DNA of 64,000 nt from Salinimicrobium sp963709775 (lineage in GTDB: Bacteria > Bacteroidota > Bacteroidia > Flavobacteriales > Flavobacteriaceae), in assembly GCA_963709775.1 (NCBI GenBank), contig CAVPXS010000007.1, positions 483,367 to 547,366 of the forward strand. Reading direction: 5' to 3'. A program made the position numbers and the translations under genes. The notes under the pieces are model-generated. The model did not search any database. It saw nothing but the letters and a program-made list of their open reading frames with translations, and was not told the origin of the DNA. Positions 17,186 through 25,422 of this stretch are shown here, piece after piece. Each line of letters opens with the position of its first letter. The first letter of the stretch is position 1.

Positions 17186-17665
17186 TTAGGACCGGGAATA
17201 TTTCTGAAGCGTCTTTTGCCACTTTATAGCCCTGTCTAATCGTTCGGCTTTTTGGGTCACCGGATCTTCTTCCTCTGCGTAAAAGACCAGCTTTTTTTCT
17301 GAATTATTTTTGGTCTTTACCAGAAGCGTGATTTCTCTCATTTCATCCAGTGAAGATGTGCTTTTTCCATCTTCATTGTTTTTGTGTAAATCTATTTTTG
17401 ATATATCATCAAGATCAATAACCTGCAATTTGGCTTCCTCACCAGATTTTAACAGGAGGAATTTCTTCGCTGTTTTGTCCAGCGCCAGTGATAACCCATG
17501 TACATTTTCGGTTTCGTCAAGGTTGTAACCTTTCTCACCTGCCAAAAAGGACAATTTCTTTGCGCGTTTTTTTTCTTTTTTAGACTGGTTGTAAACGAGA
17601 AAACCAACGGGAGCTATAAACAAGATTAGTAGTCCCAGACCCATAAGGGTGGATGCTGTATCCAT
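17186..17665 (-). CDS. small single-pass membrane protein of unknown function (159 aa)
   Basis: The protein has one N-terminal transmembrane segment, LMGLGLLILFIAPVGFLVY (residues 8-26). A Lys-rich stop-transfer stretch (NQSKKEKKRAKKL) follows, giving an N-out, C-in topology. A ~115-residue cytosolic domain comes after, with beta-rich segments (KKFLLLKSGEEAKLQVIDLD, REITLLVKTKNNSEKKLVFY). The cytosolic part resembles a small PH-like or DUF-type fold, but I cannot name a family. It is a single-gene unit with a terminator behind it. Its role is unknown. Confidence 0.7.
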   Translation of the reverse strand: MDTASTLMGLGLLILFIAPVGFLVYNQSKKEKKRAKKLSFLAGEKGYNLDETENVHGLSLALDKTAKKFLLLKSGEEAKLQVIDLDDISKIDLHKNNEDGKSTSSLDEMREITLLVKTKNNSEKKLVFYAEEEDPVTQKAERLDRAIKWQKTLQKYSRS

Positions 17666-17960
17666 TTTGTGAATTTTTAAATGTGAACTTTATTAAAATA
17701 TGTTTTCGGTGTACTGCAAAAGAGTGCAGAACAGGTTCACAAGAAAAAATGCTTCGGAAAAAGTTGAATTTCAAGATCTTTTCGAAGATCTCTTTTATAG
17801 CTGAAGTAAGATCCTTCCGAATAGACAGTAATCTCCGTATTAAAGGAATGAGGAATTACTGAAGAATTACCAAAATGGAATTTATTTTGTAGCTCCGGGA
17901 TCTCCTGAAAGGGGTTTTCGCGATAAGCTACAGAAAGCAGGATTGGCAGCGGCAAATTTT

Positions 17961-18089
17961 TCAGCTAGAAAACGGTTGCTCCTCCCGGATCTCGGGAACA
18001 CCGGAAGCATAAGTAGAAACCCCGCCAATGCTGAAAAGGGCCAGCAAAAGGACGAGGTGATTCAACAATATTTTTATCTGCTGCTGCAC
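17961..18089 (-). CDS. possible 42-aa secreted peptide downstream of hemB
   Basis: A GTG-initiated reading frame of 42 codons encodes an N-terminal hydrophobic stretch, ILLNHLVLLLALFSIGGVST, that looks like a signal peptide. The short polar tail is YASGVPEIREEQPFSS. It starts 30 bases after the hemB stop on the same strand. Nothing else explains the 17665-18119 gap. There is no homologue in memory and the start codon is weak, so this is only a candidate. Confidence 0.3.
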   Translation of the reverse strand: MQQQIKILLNHLVLLLALFSIGGVSTYASGVPEIREEQPFSS

Positions 18090-18118
18090 AAGCTAAAAGT
18101 AATCAAAAAGCACACCGT

Positions 18119-19084
18119 TTAAAGCAATTTAACAGCGTCTTTTGCAAAATAACTGGCGATCATTTGCGCACCTGCCCGTTTGATAGCAGTAAGCTGTTCC
18201 AGCATCACCGCATCATGATCCAGCCAGCCTTTTTCGGCTGCAGCTTTGAGCATGGAATATTCGCCGCTTACCTGGTAAACTGCCACCGGCACGTTCACTG
18301 CATTTTTGATCTCCCGAACAATGTCCAGGTAGCAAAGCCCCGGTTTTACCATCACGATATCGGCGCCTTCAGCTATGTCCTGGAGAGTTTCTTTAATCGC
18401 CTCTTCGCGGTTTGCGGGATCCATTTGATAAGTTTTTTTGTCACCAAAGCCGGGTGCCGAATCCAGTGCATCCCTAAAAGGGCCGTAAAATGCCGAAGCA
18501 TATTTTGCACTGTAGCTCAAAATTCCGGAATTGGGAAAATTCTCCTGCTCGAGCAGTTCCCTAATTGCCTGGATCCTGCCATCCATCATATCACTGGGAG
18601 CAACAAAATCGGCCCCTGCCTGCACATGTGAAAGTGACATTTGAGCCAGTACTTTCCTGGTGGCATCATTAACTATGTACCCGTCTTCGACAATACCGTC
18701 GTGGCCGTAGGAAGAGTATGGATCAAGAGCGACATCGGTCATTACCAGCATTTCGGGCACAGCGTCTTTGATCGTCTTTACCGCCCGTTGCATAAGGCCT
18801 TCGGCGTTAAGAGCTTCAGTTCCCTTGTTGTCTTTTAAATTATCGGGTACTTTTACAAATACCAGAACAGATCGTAAGCCCAGGTCCCAGAGTTCTTTAA
18901 CCTCTTTTTTCAAAAGATCCAGACTATATCTGTAGTAATTAGGCATGGAAGCGATCTCTTCCTTCACGTTTTGCCCTTCCACCACGAACAGTGGTACGAT
19001 AAAATCGTTGGGAGAAACAATGGTTTCCCTTACCAGGCTTCGTATAACTTCGTTTGTTCTAAGTCGTCGGTTTCTTATTAGCAT
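18119..19084 (-). CDS. hemB: porphobilinogen synthase (delta-aminolevulinate dehydratase)
   Basis: This 321-residue enzyme condenses two 5-aminolevulinate molecules to porphobilinogen. The Schiff-base lysines are visible in LSYSAKYASAFYGPFRDA and ADIVMVKPGLCYLDI. The metal-site loop reads VALDPYSSYGHDGIV, with Asp and Ser where zinc-type enzymes have Cys, so it should be of the magnesium/potassium type. It is the last gene of the hemA-to-hemB leftward series but is separated from hemF by 97 bases of repeats, so it may have its own promoter. Confidence 0.96.
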   Translation of the reverse strand: MLIRNRRLRTNEVIRSLVRETIVSPNDFIVPLFVVEGQNVKEEIASMPNYYRYSLDLLKKEVKELWDLGLRSVLVFVKVPDNLKDNKGTEALNAEGLMQRAVKTIKDAVPEMLVMTDVALDPYSSYGHDGIVEDGYIVNDATRKVLAQMSLSHVQAGADFVAPSDMMDGRIQAIRELLEQENFPNSGILSYSAKYASAFYGPFRDALDSAPGFGDKKTYQMDPANREEAIKETLQDIAEGADIVMVKPGLCYLDIVREIKNAVNVPVAVYQVSGEYSMLKAAAEKGWLDHDAVMLEQLTAIKRAGAQMIASYFAKDAVKLL

Positions 19085-19091
19085 AATCTTA

Positions 19092-19176
19092 GGTTCAAAG
19101 TTTAATGTTTAAAGTTCAAGGTCAAAATTTGGCCTTTCGAAAATTTTACTGATCACTGACCACTGACCACTGATGA
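19092..19176. repeat. short degenerate repeats between hemF and hemB
   Basis: Two simple patterns fill this gap. A degenerate TTCAAAGTTTAA / GTTTAAAGTTCAAGG motif lies at about 19092-19120. A near-tandem 7-mer CACTGAC, CACTGAC, CACTGAT lies at 19154-19174. Such strings are frequent between flavobacterial genes. No terminator-like stem was seen. Confidence 0.6.
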
Positions 19177-19181
19177 CTAAT

Positions 19182-20084
19182 TTAGACCCATTCCCGCGGA
19201 TTCTCCAACACCTTCACCAATTTTTCCTCTTCACTTCCCGGTTCGGGATGATGGTCATAAACCCACTGCACATGTGGAGGCAGACTCATAAGGATGCTTT
19301 CAATTCTACCATTGGTCTTCAATCCAAACAAAGTGCCTTTGTCGTGCACCAAATTAAATTCCACATAGCGACCACGCCTTATCTCCTGCCAGTCGCGTTG
19401 GGCGGAGGAAAAAGCAAGATCTTTCCTTCTTTCCACAATGGGAAGATAAGCATCAAGAAAACTGTCTCCTATATCGGTAACAAAATTGTACCAGGCCTCT
19501 TCAGGTTTTTCATTCGAGGGCTTCAAATAATCAAAAAATAAACCTCCTATTCCACGGGCCTCATCACGATGGGAATTCCAGAAATATTCGTCACACTTTT
19601 TTTTGAAATCGGGATAAAAAGAGGGATCATGTCGGTCACAGGCAGCTTTACAAACTTTATGAAAATGCTCTGCATCCTCCTCAAAAAGGTAATATGGAGT
19701 AAGATCCTGTCCGCCGCCAAACCAGCTGTCTACTGTGTTTCCACTCTTGTCGTACATTTCAAAATACCTCCAGTTGGCATGAACCGTAGGTACCATTGGG
19801 TTTGAAGGATGTAAAACCAGGCTGAGCCCGCAGGCAAAGAAATCAACATCTCCCACTCCAAAATGCTGCTGCATTGCCGGTGCAAGAGGTCCATGTACTT
19901 TGGAAATATTTACTCCGCCTTTTTCAAACACGGCACCGTCTTCTATTACCCTGGTACGACCGCCGCCACCTTCCTCTCTTTGCCAAAGATCTTCCTTGAA
20001 AATGGCTTTTCCATCAATGGCTTCAAGATTTGCAGTGATCCTGTCCTGAAGATTTTGAATGTATGCGTAGAACTTTTCTTTCAT
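19182..20084 (-). CDS. hemF: oxygen-dependent coproporphyrinogen-III oxidase
   Basis: The 300-residue enzyme decarboxylates two propionates of coproporphyrinogen III to vinyls, using O2. Family segments are WQREEGGGGRTRVIEDGAVF, VHANWRYFEM, SWFGGGQDLTPYYLFEEDA, HRDEARGIGGLFFDYL, and the C-terminal YVEFNLVHDKGTLFGLKTNG. Choice of HemF over the radical SAM HemN implies aerobic life. The start codon overlaps the stop of the upstream unknown gene by 4 bases. The operon order is hemE, unknown gene, hemF, hemB. Confidence 0.96.
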   Translation of the reverse strand: MKEKFYAYIQNLQDRITANLEAIDGKAIFKEDLWQREEGGGGRTRVIEDGAVFEKGGVNISKVHGPLAPAMQQHFGVGDVDFFACGLSLVLHPSNPMVPTVHANWRYFEMYDKSGNTVDSWFGGGQDLTPYYLFEEDAEHFHKVCKAACDRHDPSFYPDFKKKCDEYFWNSHRDEARGIGGLFFDYLKPSNEKPEEAWYNFVTDIGDSFLDAYLPIVERRKDLAFSSAQRDWQEIRRGRYVEFNLVHDKGTLFGLKTNGRIESILMSLPPHVQWVYDHHPEPGSEEEKLVKVLENPREWV

Positions 20085-20584
20085 TTCGGAGTTTTAAGTT
20101 TTTCAAGAAAAACTAATTTATTATTCTCTTTTTCAATTTCTTCTACACTCTCAATTTTTATTGCTTCTCCCGTTTTTTGCTGAAGAATGGATACGACCTC
20201 TTCCTTTTCTTTATCGAGCGAATCAATAAATAATTCCCTTCCTATCCTGTTATTATGAAGGTCCATTTCTTTTGCGAGACCCTCATTTGGCGATAGCCTC
20301 TCATGAAGATCGGTTATCCTTTTGCTCCAGCTCATTGCTATTTCGGGTGATCCGGCCGCCGGTAAACAGGATTTACAGATCAAATAGTTCCAAAGGGCAT
20401 GACGAAAAGCGTTTGTCCTGTTGTCCTTATGATGTAAATCGCCATACAGGCGGTCGCTTATGGCTACAGCTTCACGGGTAGCTTTATAAGTAGGGAGGAG
20501 GTATAAAGGATGCCTTAAAAAGACGCCGCAAAGAACAACGAGTTCCCTAAAGTTAAGGGTCGCTATTCTTTTACCTACTACCAC
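20081..20584 (-). CDS. unknown protein embedded in the heme operon (DUF6973-like)
   Basis: The 167-residue protein is coupled to hemF by a 4-base overlap and lies 2 bases after hemE. It has a weakly hydrophobic N-terminal segment (LNFRELVVLCGVFLRHPLYL). The conserved-looking core is DNRTNAFRHALWNYLIC (about residues 55-71) followed by WSKRITDLHERLSPNEGLAKEMDLHNNRIGRE. The NAFRHALW motif and the D-x3-N-N-x2-G element resemble a family I recall as DUF6973; this is unverified. His and Asp/Asn residues could form a metal or catalytic site. Position alone suggests a role with porphyrin enzymes. Confidence 0.72.
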   Translation of the reverse strand: MVVGKRIATLNFRELVVLCGVFLRHPLYLLPTYKATREAVAISDRLYGDLHHKDNRTNAFRHALWNYLICKSCLPAAGSPEIAMSWSKRITDLHERLSPNEGLAKEMDLHNNRIGRELFIDSLDKEKEEVVSILQQKTGEAIKIESVEEIEKENNKLVFLEKLKTPK

Positions 20585-20586
20585 TA

Positions 20587-21621
20587 TTAATGAGCCTTAT
20601 ATTCTTTTGCGGCTTCCACGAAAGCAATGGCATTTTCTACAGGAATATCGGGTAGTATCCCGTGGCCAAGATTGACTATATACCTGTCTTTTCCAAATTC
20701 ATCGATCATTTGTTTCACCATTTTCTTAATTTCTGAAGGCGGTGAATATAACCTGCTTGGATCAAAATTCCCCTGAAGGGTGATTTCTCCCCCGGTTAAT
20801 TTTCTTGCCATTTGAGGAGAACAGGTCCAATCCACCCCAAGAGCAGAAGCTCCCGAAACTGCCATTTTATCGAGGGCAAACCAACAGCCTTTTCCAAAAG
20901 CAATTACCGGAATTTCAGGTTTTAGGGCATCAATGATCTGCTGAATGTATTTCCATGAGAATTCCTGGTAATCTTCAGGAGAAAGCATCCCTCCCCATGA
21001 ATCAAATACCTGAACCGCATCAACTCCTGCTTCAACTTTGGCTTTTAAGTAAGCAATTGTAGTATCGGTGATCTTTTGAAGCAGGGTATGTGCTGCCTGT
21101 GGATTTGTAAAGCAAAATTTCTTCGCAATATCAAAGTTTTTGGAACCCTGTCCCTGTACTGCATAACACAAGATCGTCCATGGAGAACCGGCAAAACCTA
21201 TCAGAGGTACCTCATTGTTAAGTTCCTTTTTGGTCATCTTCACGGCGTCCAAAACGTATCCTAAAGTTTCGTGCACATCGGGTACTATAACTTTATCCAC
21301 GTCGGCAGAAGATCTAACAGGGTGTGGAAGCCAGGGACCAAGGCCCGGTTTCATCTCCACTTCAATATTCATCGCTTGAGGAACCACTAAAATATCGCTG
21401 AAAAGTATAGCTGCATCTGTTCCTACCTGGTGGATAGGCATCACGGTGATTTCTGTGGCTAACTCCGGAGTGCGACAACGTGTAAAGAAGTCGTACTTCT
21501 CTTTGAGCTTCATAAAATCGGGCAGGTATCTTCCTGCCTGTCTCATCATCCATACCGGTGGGCGTTCCACCGTTTCCCCTTTTAAAGCTCTAAGAAAAAG
21601 ATCGTTTTTTATCATGGTCAT
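20587..21621 (-). CDS. hemE: uroporphyrinogen decarboxylase
   Basis: The 344-residue enzyme removes four acetate carboxyls from uroporphyrinogen III. The signature PPVWMMRQAGRYLPDFMKL lies at about residues 21-39 with the substrate-binding Arg residues. FSDILVVPQAMNIEVEM carries the catalytic Asp region, GFAGSPWTILCYAVQGQGSK is the second signature, and the C-terminal NLGHGILPDIPVENA is typical. It is separated from hemD by the RAYT transposase gene and its repeats. Only 4 bases lie between hemE's start and the end of the RAYT gene. Confidence 0.97.
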   Translation of the reverse strand: MTMIKNDLFLRALKGETVERPPVWMMRQAGRYLPDFMKLKEKYDFFTRCRTPELATEITVMPIHQVGTDAAILFSDILVVPQAMNIEVEMKPGLGPWLPHPVRSSADVDKVIVPDVHETLGYVLDAVKMTKKELNNEVPLIGFAGSPWTILCYAVQGQGSKNFDIAKKFCFTNPQAAHTLLQKITDTTIAYLKAKVEAGVDAVQVFDSWGGMLSPEDYQEFSWKYIQQIIDALKPEIPVIAFGKGCWFALDKMAVSGASALGVDWTCSPQMARKLTGGEITLQGNFDPSRLYSPPSEIKKMVKQMIDEFGKDRYIVNLGHGILPDIPVENAIAFVEAAKEYKAH

Positions 21622-21625
21622 TGTT

Positions 21626-22177
21626 TTATTCTAATGTTAGTTCTTCAGAAAGAGAGATACTTCGATTCTCATGTGCTTTCTGAAAATTTTCTTTACCTCC
21701 AAAAAGTGCAGAAATTTCTTCATTTTTTACAATTTTCGGATCATCGCTTACAGTTTCCCGAAACGAAGAAAAGGTATAGGTTTTGAAGGCTTTCCCAAAA
21801 TGGATTTCAGGGTTTAAATTTACGTAGATTATCAGTTGTTTCAGGTACTTTTCATTATCTACTTTAATTCTTTTGAAATGCTTCTCAAATAAACTGCCTG
21901 TCCTATTCTCTGCCTTGTTAAAGGCCTTGGCATAAGAATTAAAGAAATTTGAAAAGCTTTGAGTTACTTGCTTCGTATCTGTCTCCACTCTAATCACCAT
22001 GTGAAAATGATTCTGAAGTAGACAGTAGGCGAACGTTGAAACTTCTGGGCTTAAATATTTGTGGTACAGCTGAAGGAAGTAGCGCTTATTTTCATCATTA
22101 GAAAAAATGTTTGATCTATTTATACCCCTGTTGTAGATGTGGTAAAAATGATCTTTTTCTAATGTTTCTAATTTCAT
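21626..22177 (-). mobile_element. REP-associated tyrosine transposase (RAYT)
   Basis: This 183-residue single-domain HUH nuclease of the IS200-like Y1 superfamily has FYHIYNRGINRSNIF at the N-terminus and the metal-binding LLQNHFHMVIRV motif (His-x-His). The central AKAFNKAENRTGSLFEKHFK is followed by YVNLNPEIHFGKAFKTYTFS. RAYTs are domesticated transposases that act on REP palindromes rather than moving as IS elements. Two matching palindromes lie immediately upstream (22193-22280). It lies between hemD and hemE on the same strand, so it is probably transcribed with the heme genes. The frame is intact. Confidence 0.9.
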
Positions 22178-22192
22178 TTTTTTATATCTCCC

Positions 22193-22280
22193 AGACCTGC
22201 AAGGTCTTTTTTTCGACCTTGTAGGTCTTAGTTTATTAGTTTAAAAGAGACCTACAAGGTTTTGGAAACCTTGCAGGTCT
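22193..22280. repeat. pair of REP-type palindromes beside the RAYT gene
   Basis: Two hairpins lie in a row. At 22193-22228, AGACCTGCAAGGTC and GACCTTGTAGGTCT flank a T-rich loop. At 22248-22280, AGACCTACAAGGTTT and AAACCTTGCAGGTCT flank TGG. The arms match each other and the palindrome at 501-533. Each arm carries a single mismatch at the G/A position in the middle of the stem, as in REP/BIME elements. They lie between hemD and the RAYT gene. Confidence 0.85.
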
Positions 22281-22292
22281 ACCACCTATTCG

Positions 22293-23006
22293 CTACGTAA
22301 ATTTTTTCACCACCTGTACAATCACATTTTCGATTGACGGAGTCGTGGCAATTATTATTTCGTTTGTAAACTTTCTGGCTTCGGCGGCAGTTGTCGTTCC
22401 AATGCAAAAAGCAGTGCTATCCTTAAGGTCGTTCAGGGAACAATAACTTCGCACTGCACTGGGACTAAAAAACAACACTCCATCAAAGGTACGATCTATT
22501 TTTTTGGACACTTCGTGAGTGTCATATACTTCTACTTCAGAAAACTTTACCCCGGCCGATTTTAGTCGCTCCGGTAGATCTGCATTTCTTTTTTTTCCGC
22601 AGAAGAACAAAAACTCTTCTTTCCTCTGATTGTTGATTATTTCTGAAGCCAGGTTTCCCCCGTAATTTGCCACTTTTGAAACCCTGAAGCCATTTTGTTT
22701 CAGGAAAATGGCAGTTTTCTCCCCAACACAAAAAATATTTTTTTCCTGAAGCTGGTTTCTTAGCGGATGTTTCAGAATTGCCCTAACAGAATTTTTGCTG
22801 GTGAAGATCAGGTTGTCCGGGATATTTTTTATTTCAAAATCCATTGGGACAATAGAAATAAAATCCATTTCAACCAGGCCAATTCCACGGTTTAAAAGGA
22901 GTCCCCGCTGTCCGGTAGTAAGTTTTTTTGTTGAAAGTACAGAGGCGATCCTGCTCCGGGTTGAGAGCTGTTTTGGAAAACCGTCGCCATCTTCTGTTTT
23001 TGACAA
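22293..23006 (-). CDS. hemD: uroporphyrinogen-III synthase
   Basis: The protein is read as 237 residues. It closes and inverts ring D of hydroxymethylbilane to form uroporphyrinogen III. HemD sequences are weakly conserved, but the pattern VLSTKKL-TTGQRGLLLNRGIGL, FTSKNSVRAILKH, IFCVGEKTAIFLKQNGFRV, GVLFFSPSAVRSYCSL and AFCIGTTTAAEARKF fits the two-lobed fold and its alternating order. The first ~20 residues are unlike the family, so the true start may be further in. It lies 26 bases after hemC and 13 bases before the REP pair. Confidence 0.9.
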   Translation of the reverse strand: MSKTEDGDGFPKQLSTRSRIASVLSTKKLTTGQRGLLLNRGIGLVEMDFISIVPMDFEIKNIPDNLIFTSKNSVRAILKHPLRNQLQEKNIFCVGEKTAIFLKQNGFRVSKVANYGGNLASEIINNQRKEEFLFFCGKKRNADLPERLKSAGVKFSEVEVYDTHEVSKKIDRTFDGVLFFSPSAVRSYCSLNDLKDSTAFCIGTTTAAEARKFTNEIIIATTPSIENVIVQVVKKFT

Positions 23007-23032
23007 ATCCCGGTAGCGTTTGTTCTTAAAAA

Positions 23033-23956
23033 TTAGCCTTTGGTGTTGTTAACCGCTTCTTTTATCTCCCGCATAAGTTCTCTTCCCCCGGCTTGCAGCA
23101 CTTCCTCGGCACAGGCACGTCCAAAACCTTTGTGATCTGATACCGGAATTTCCTTTTCTACACCAATTCTCTGCTGCCCGTCAAGACTAAAAAGTGCCGC
23201 CCTAAAGTGGATTTTATCTCCTTCAATGGTCGCCAGAGCACCAATGGGAGCTGTACAGCCTCCTTCCAGCACGCGTAGGAATTCTCTTTCAATATGAACA
23301 CAGGTTTGGCTTTTCTCATGATTTAAAGCTGAGAGGGTCTTTCTGCAAAATTCGTCGTCTTCTTTGGCAACTACCAGCATAGCGCCCTGTGCGGGTGCCG
23401 GGATCATCCATTTTAGATCAATAAAGGATTCGGGTTTTAGGTTGATGCGTTCAAGACCTGCCGCCGCAAAGATGGCCCCATTCCAGTCGCTGTCTTCCAG
23501 CTTCTGCAGGCGCGTATTTACGTTCCCGCGAAGATCTACGATCTCATGGTTTGGGTACTTATGCAGCCACTGGGCCTGGCGTCGAAGACTTCCTGTGGCA
23601 ACTATGCCTTCCTCATTGAGGAAATTGGTGCCTTTATGAATTAAAATGTCCTGAGTATTTGCCCTTTTTAAGACCGCAGCTTCCACAATTCCTTTCGGTA
23701 GGGCAGTGGGCACATCTTTCATGGAGTGTACCGCGATGTCAATTTCATCTGTGATCATGGCTACATCCAGCGTCTTGGTAAAGATCCCTGTGATGCCAAA
23801 TTCATAGAGGGGTTTGTCAAGCACCAGGTCACCCTGTGATTTTACAGGTATTAATTTCGTCTTATGACCCAGTTTTTCAAGTGCATTTTTTACAGCATTT
23901 GCCTGCCAAAGCGCTAATTCACTGTCCCGGGTGCCTATACGAATTACCCTGCTCAT
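23033..23956 (-). CDS. hemC: porphobilinogen deaminase (hydroxymethylbilane synthase)
   Basis: This 307-residue enzyme polymerises four porphobilinogens. RIGTRDSELALWQANAVKNA opens domain 1. DIAVHSMKDVPTALPKG contains the catalytic Asp and the substrate-binding Lys. GSLRRQAQWLHKYP and DLRGNVNTRLQKL are the Arg-rich substrate-binding loops. LEGGCTAPIGALA carries the Cys that holds the dipyrromethane cofactor, at about residue 242. It overlaps the hemA stop by 4 bases. Confidence 0.97.
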   Translation of the reverse strand: MSRVIRIGTRDSELALWQANAVKNALEKLGHKTKLIPVKSQGDLVLDKPLYEFGITGIFTKTLDVAMITDEIDIAVHSMKDVPTALPKGIVEAAVLKRANTQDILIHKGTNFLNEEGIVATGSLRRQAQWLHKYPNHEIVDLRGNVNTRLQKLEDSDWNGAIFAAAGLERINLKPESFIDLKWMIPAPAQGAMLVVAKEDDEFCRKTLSALNHEKSQTCVHIEREFLRVLEGGCTAPIGALATIEGDKIHFRAALFSLDGQQRIGVEKEIPVSDHKGFGRACAEEVLQAGGRELMREIKEAVNNTKG

Positions 23957-25212
23957 TTCTTAAAGGTTTCTTCCAGTTGAAATACCTTCTGGATCAACTC
24001 CAGGCTTTCATCTGTAGAATTTGAATCGCCTTTGAGATGGTTGGCAAACTGGTTCATGATCTTTTGGATGATGCGATCTCCAAGAACTTCGGCCTGCCTG
24101 TCGTTGAAATTTTCAATTTTTCGGCGTTGAAAATCCACTTCAGCATCTTTCATGGTCTTCAGTTTCTTTTTCAATGCTTTTATGGTAGGCGCGAACTTTC
24201 GGGTTTCTAGCCACGAATTGAAATCGGCTTCCATTTCGGCAATGATCTTATGTGCATCGGGAATAGCAGATTTTCTGCGTTCCAAAGTCTCATCGGTCAT
24301 TTGGGAAAGGTGGTCCAGGTGAATTACCGACACTCCCGGAAGTTCTGCCACTTCATCTGATACATTTTTTGGAATAGAAAGATCCAGGATCAACAGGTCT
24401 TTCTTATTATAGATCAATTCTTTTGTAATGGTCGGATTTTGAGCTCCTGTCGCCACGATCAGGATATCAGCCTGTCTTATCTCTGCCTGCAGGTCGGCAT
24501 AATCCCTAACGGTGAGATCGAATTTTCCGGCAATTTTTTCTGCTTTATCTTTCGTCCTGTTGATTAGGGTAATTTGATGTTTCTTGGTGTGCTTTACCAG
24601 GTTCTCACAGGTATTGCGACCTATTTTCCCTGTTCCGAACAGCAGGATATTCTGGTCCGCCGGGTTTTCAAAATTCTTTAAAATGTATTGAACCGAGGCG
24701 AAACTTACAGAAGTAGCTCCCGAGGATATTCCGGTTTCATTTTTAATGCGCTTACTTGCCTGTATCACGGCATTTACCAGTCTTTCTAAAAATGGATTTG
24801 AGACTCCGATATCCTTTGACTGAATAAATGCAGTTTTTAACTGGCTAATAATCTCGAAATCTCCAAGAATTTGGCTGTCAAGACCGGTCCCAACTCTAAA
24901 CATGTGAGAAATTGCCTCCTTGTTTTTATATACATAAGCGACCTTTTCAAACTCCTCAACGGTACCATGAGTATGCTCACACAGCAATTTGATCAATTGG
25001 AAAGGGTGCTGGGCAAAACCGTAGATTTCGGTTCTGTTGCAGGTAGAGGTTACAATAATACCGTCGATACCTTCAATCTTTGCCTGCTCAAGCAAATTTT
25101 TCTTTCTCGTATCGTCCAGGCTAAAATGTCCTCTTACTTCTGCATCGGCCTTTTTATAACTAAGCCCTATTGTATAAAAATGTTTTCCTCTAGAAATATT
25201 ATAATCTTCCAT
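23953..25212 (-). CDS. hemA: glutamyl-tRNA reductase
   Basis: This 419-residue enzyme commits glutamyl-tRNA to tetrapyrrole synthesis by NADPH reduction to glutamate-1-semialdehyde. GIIVTSTCNRTEIYGF contains the Cys nucleophile. FRVGTGLDSQILGDFEIISQ and ILLFGTGKIGRNTCENL (NADPH loop) follow, then a long helical dimerisation domain. I start at ATG 25212 (MEDYNISRGKHFYTIGLSYK). A longer frame to 25275 would add a hydrophobic 21-residue leader that overlaps the promoter and is unlike the family. It is the first gene of the heme series; hemL is not in the window. Confidence 0.96.
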   Translation of the reverse strand: MEDYNISRGKHFYTIGLSYKKADAEVRGHFSLDDTRKKNLLEQAKIEGIDGIIVTSTCNRTEIYGFAQHPFQLIKLLCEHTHGTVEEFEKVAYVYKNKEAISHMFRVGTGLDSQILGDFEIISQLKTAFIQSKDIGVSNPFLERLVNAVIQASKRIKNETGISSGATSVSFASVQYILKNFENPADQNILLFGTGKIGRNTCENLVKHTKKHQITLINRTKDKAEKIAGKFDLTVRDYADLQAEIRQADILIVATGAQNPTITKELIYNKKDLLILDLSIPKNVSDEVAELPGVSVIHLDHLSQMTDETLERRKSAIPDAHKIIAEMEADFNSWLETRKFAPTIKALKKKLKTMKDAEVDFQRRKIENFNDRQAEVLGDRIIQKIMNQFANHLKGDSNSTDESLELIQKVFQLEETFKK

Positions 25213-25236
25213 GTACCTGAATAGGATTCTAACGAG

Positions 25237-25268
25237 CAAATGTAAGATAAGGTTAAAGTAAAAAACAA
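25237..25268 (-). promoter_or_regulatory. hemA promoter
   Basis: On the minus strand, TTG (25266-25268), a 21-base spacer and TACATTTG (25237-25244) match the Bacteroidota -33/-7 promoter. It sits 25 bases before hemA, back to back with the AraC-type gene promoter, so both are open to shared control. Confidence 0.65.
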
Positions 25269-25302
25269 CGCTCAAAGTACATTTTTTGTCGCTTCACGTG
25301 AT

Positions 25303-25336
25303 TTTGACTAAAAAACTGATCAAAATCATATTTTTG
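25303..25336 (+). promoter_or_regulatory. promoter of the araC-type gene
   Basis: TTTG (25303-25306) and TATTTTTG (25329-25336) are separated by 22 bases, pointing right toward the regulator gene at 25423. This gives a leader of about 80 bases that contains the palindrome at 25378-25394. Confidence 0.5.
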
Positions 25337-25377
25337 AGCTATTTTTACCTATGAACTATGGAAATGCAGCAACTTTG

Positions 25378-25394
25378 TTTAGAACGTTTCTAAA
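25378..25394. promoter_or_regulatory. candidate operator palindrome in the araC leader
   Basis: TTTAGAA-CGT-TTCTAAA is a perfect 7-bp inverted repeat around three bases. It sits 28 bases before the regulator's ATG and downstream of both divergent promoters. Its spacing is too short for direct-repeat AraC half-sites, so a different dimeric regulator, or an iron-responsive one, is possible. Confidence 0.45.
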
Positions 25395-25422
25395 TAAAAG
25401 CCGCTAATAAATTCATTTCGCC

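Noticed and set aside
22193..22280. CRISPR array
   Set aside because: There are only two palindromes with unlike spacing and no spacers of uniform length; they fit REP elements linked to the RAYT gene. No CRISPR array was found anywhere in the window.
25213..25275. N-terminal extension of hemA by 21 hydrophobic residues
   Set aside because: It lies across the promoter and is unlike glutamyl-tRNA reductases; ATG 25212 fits the family.
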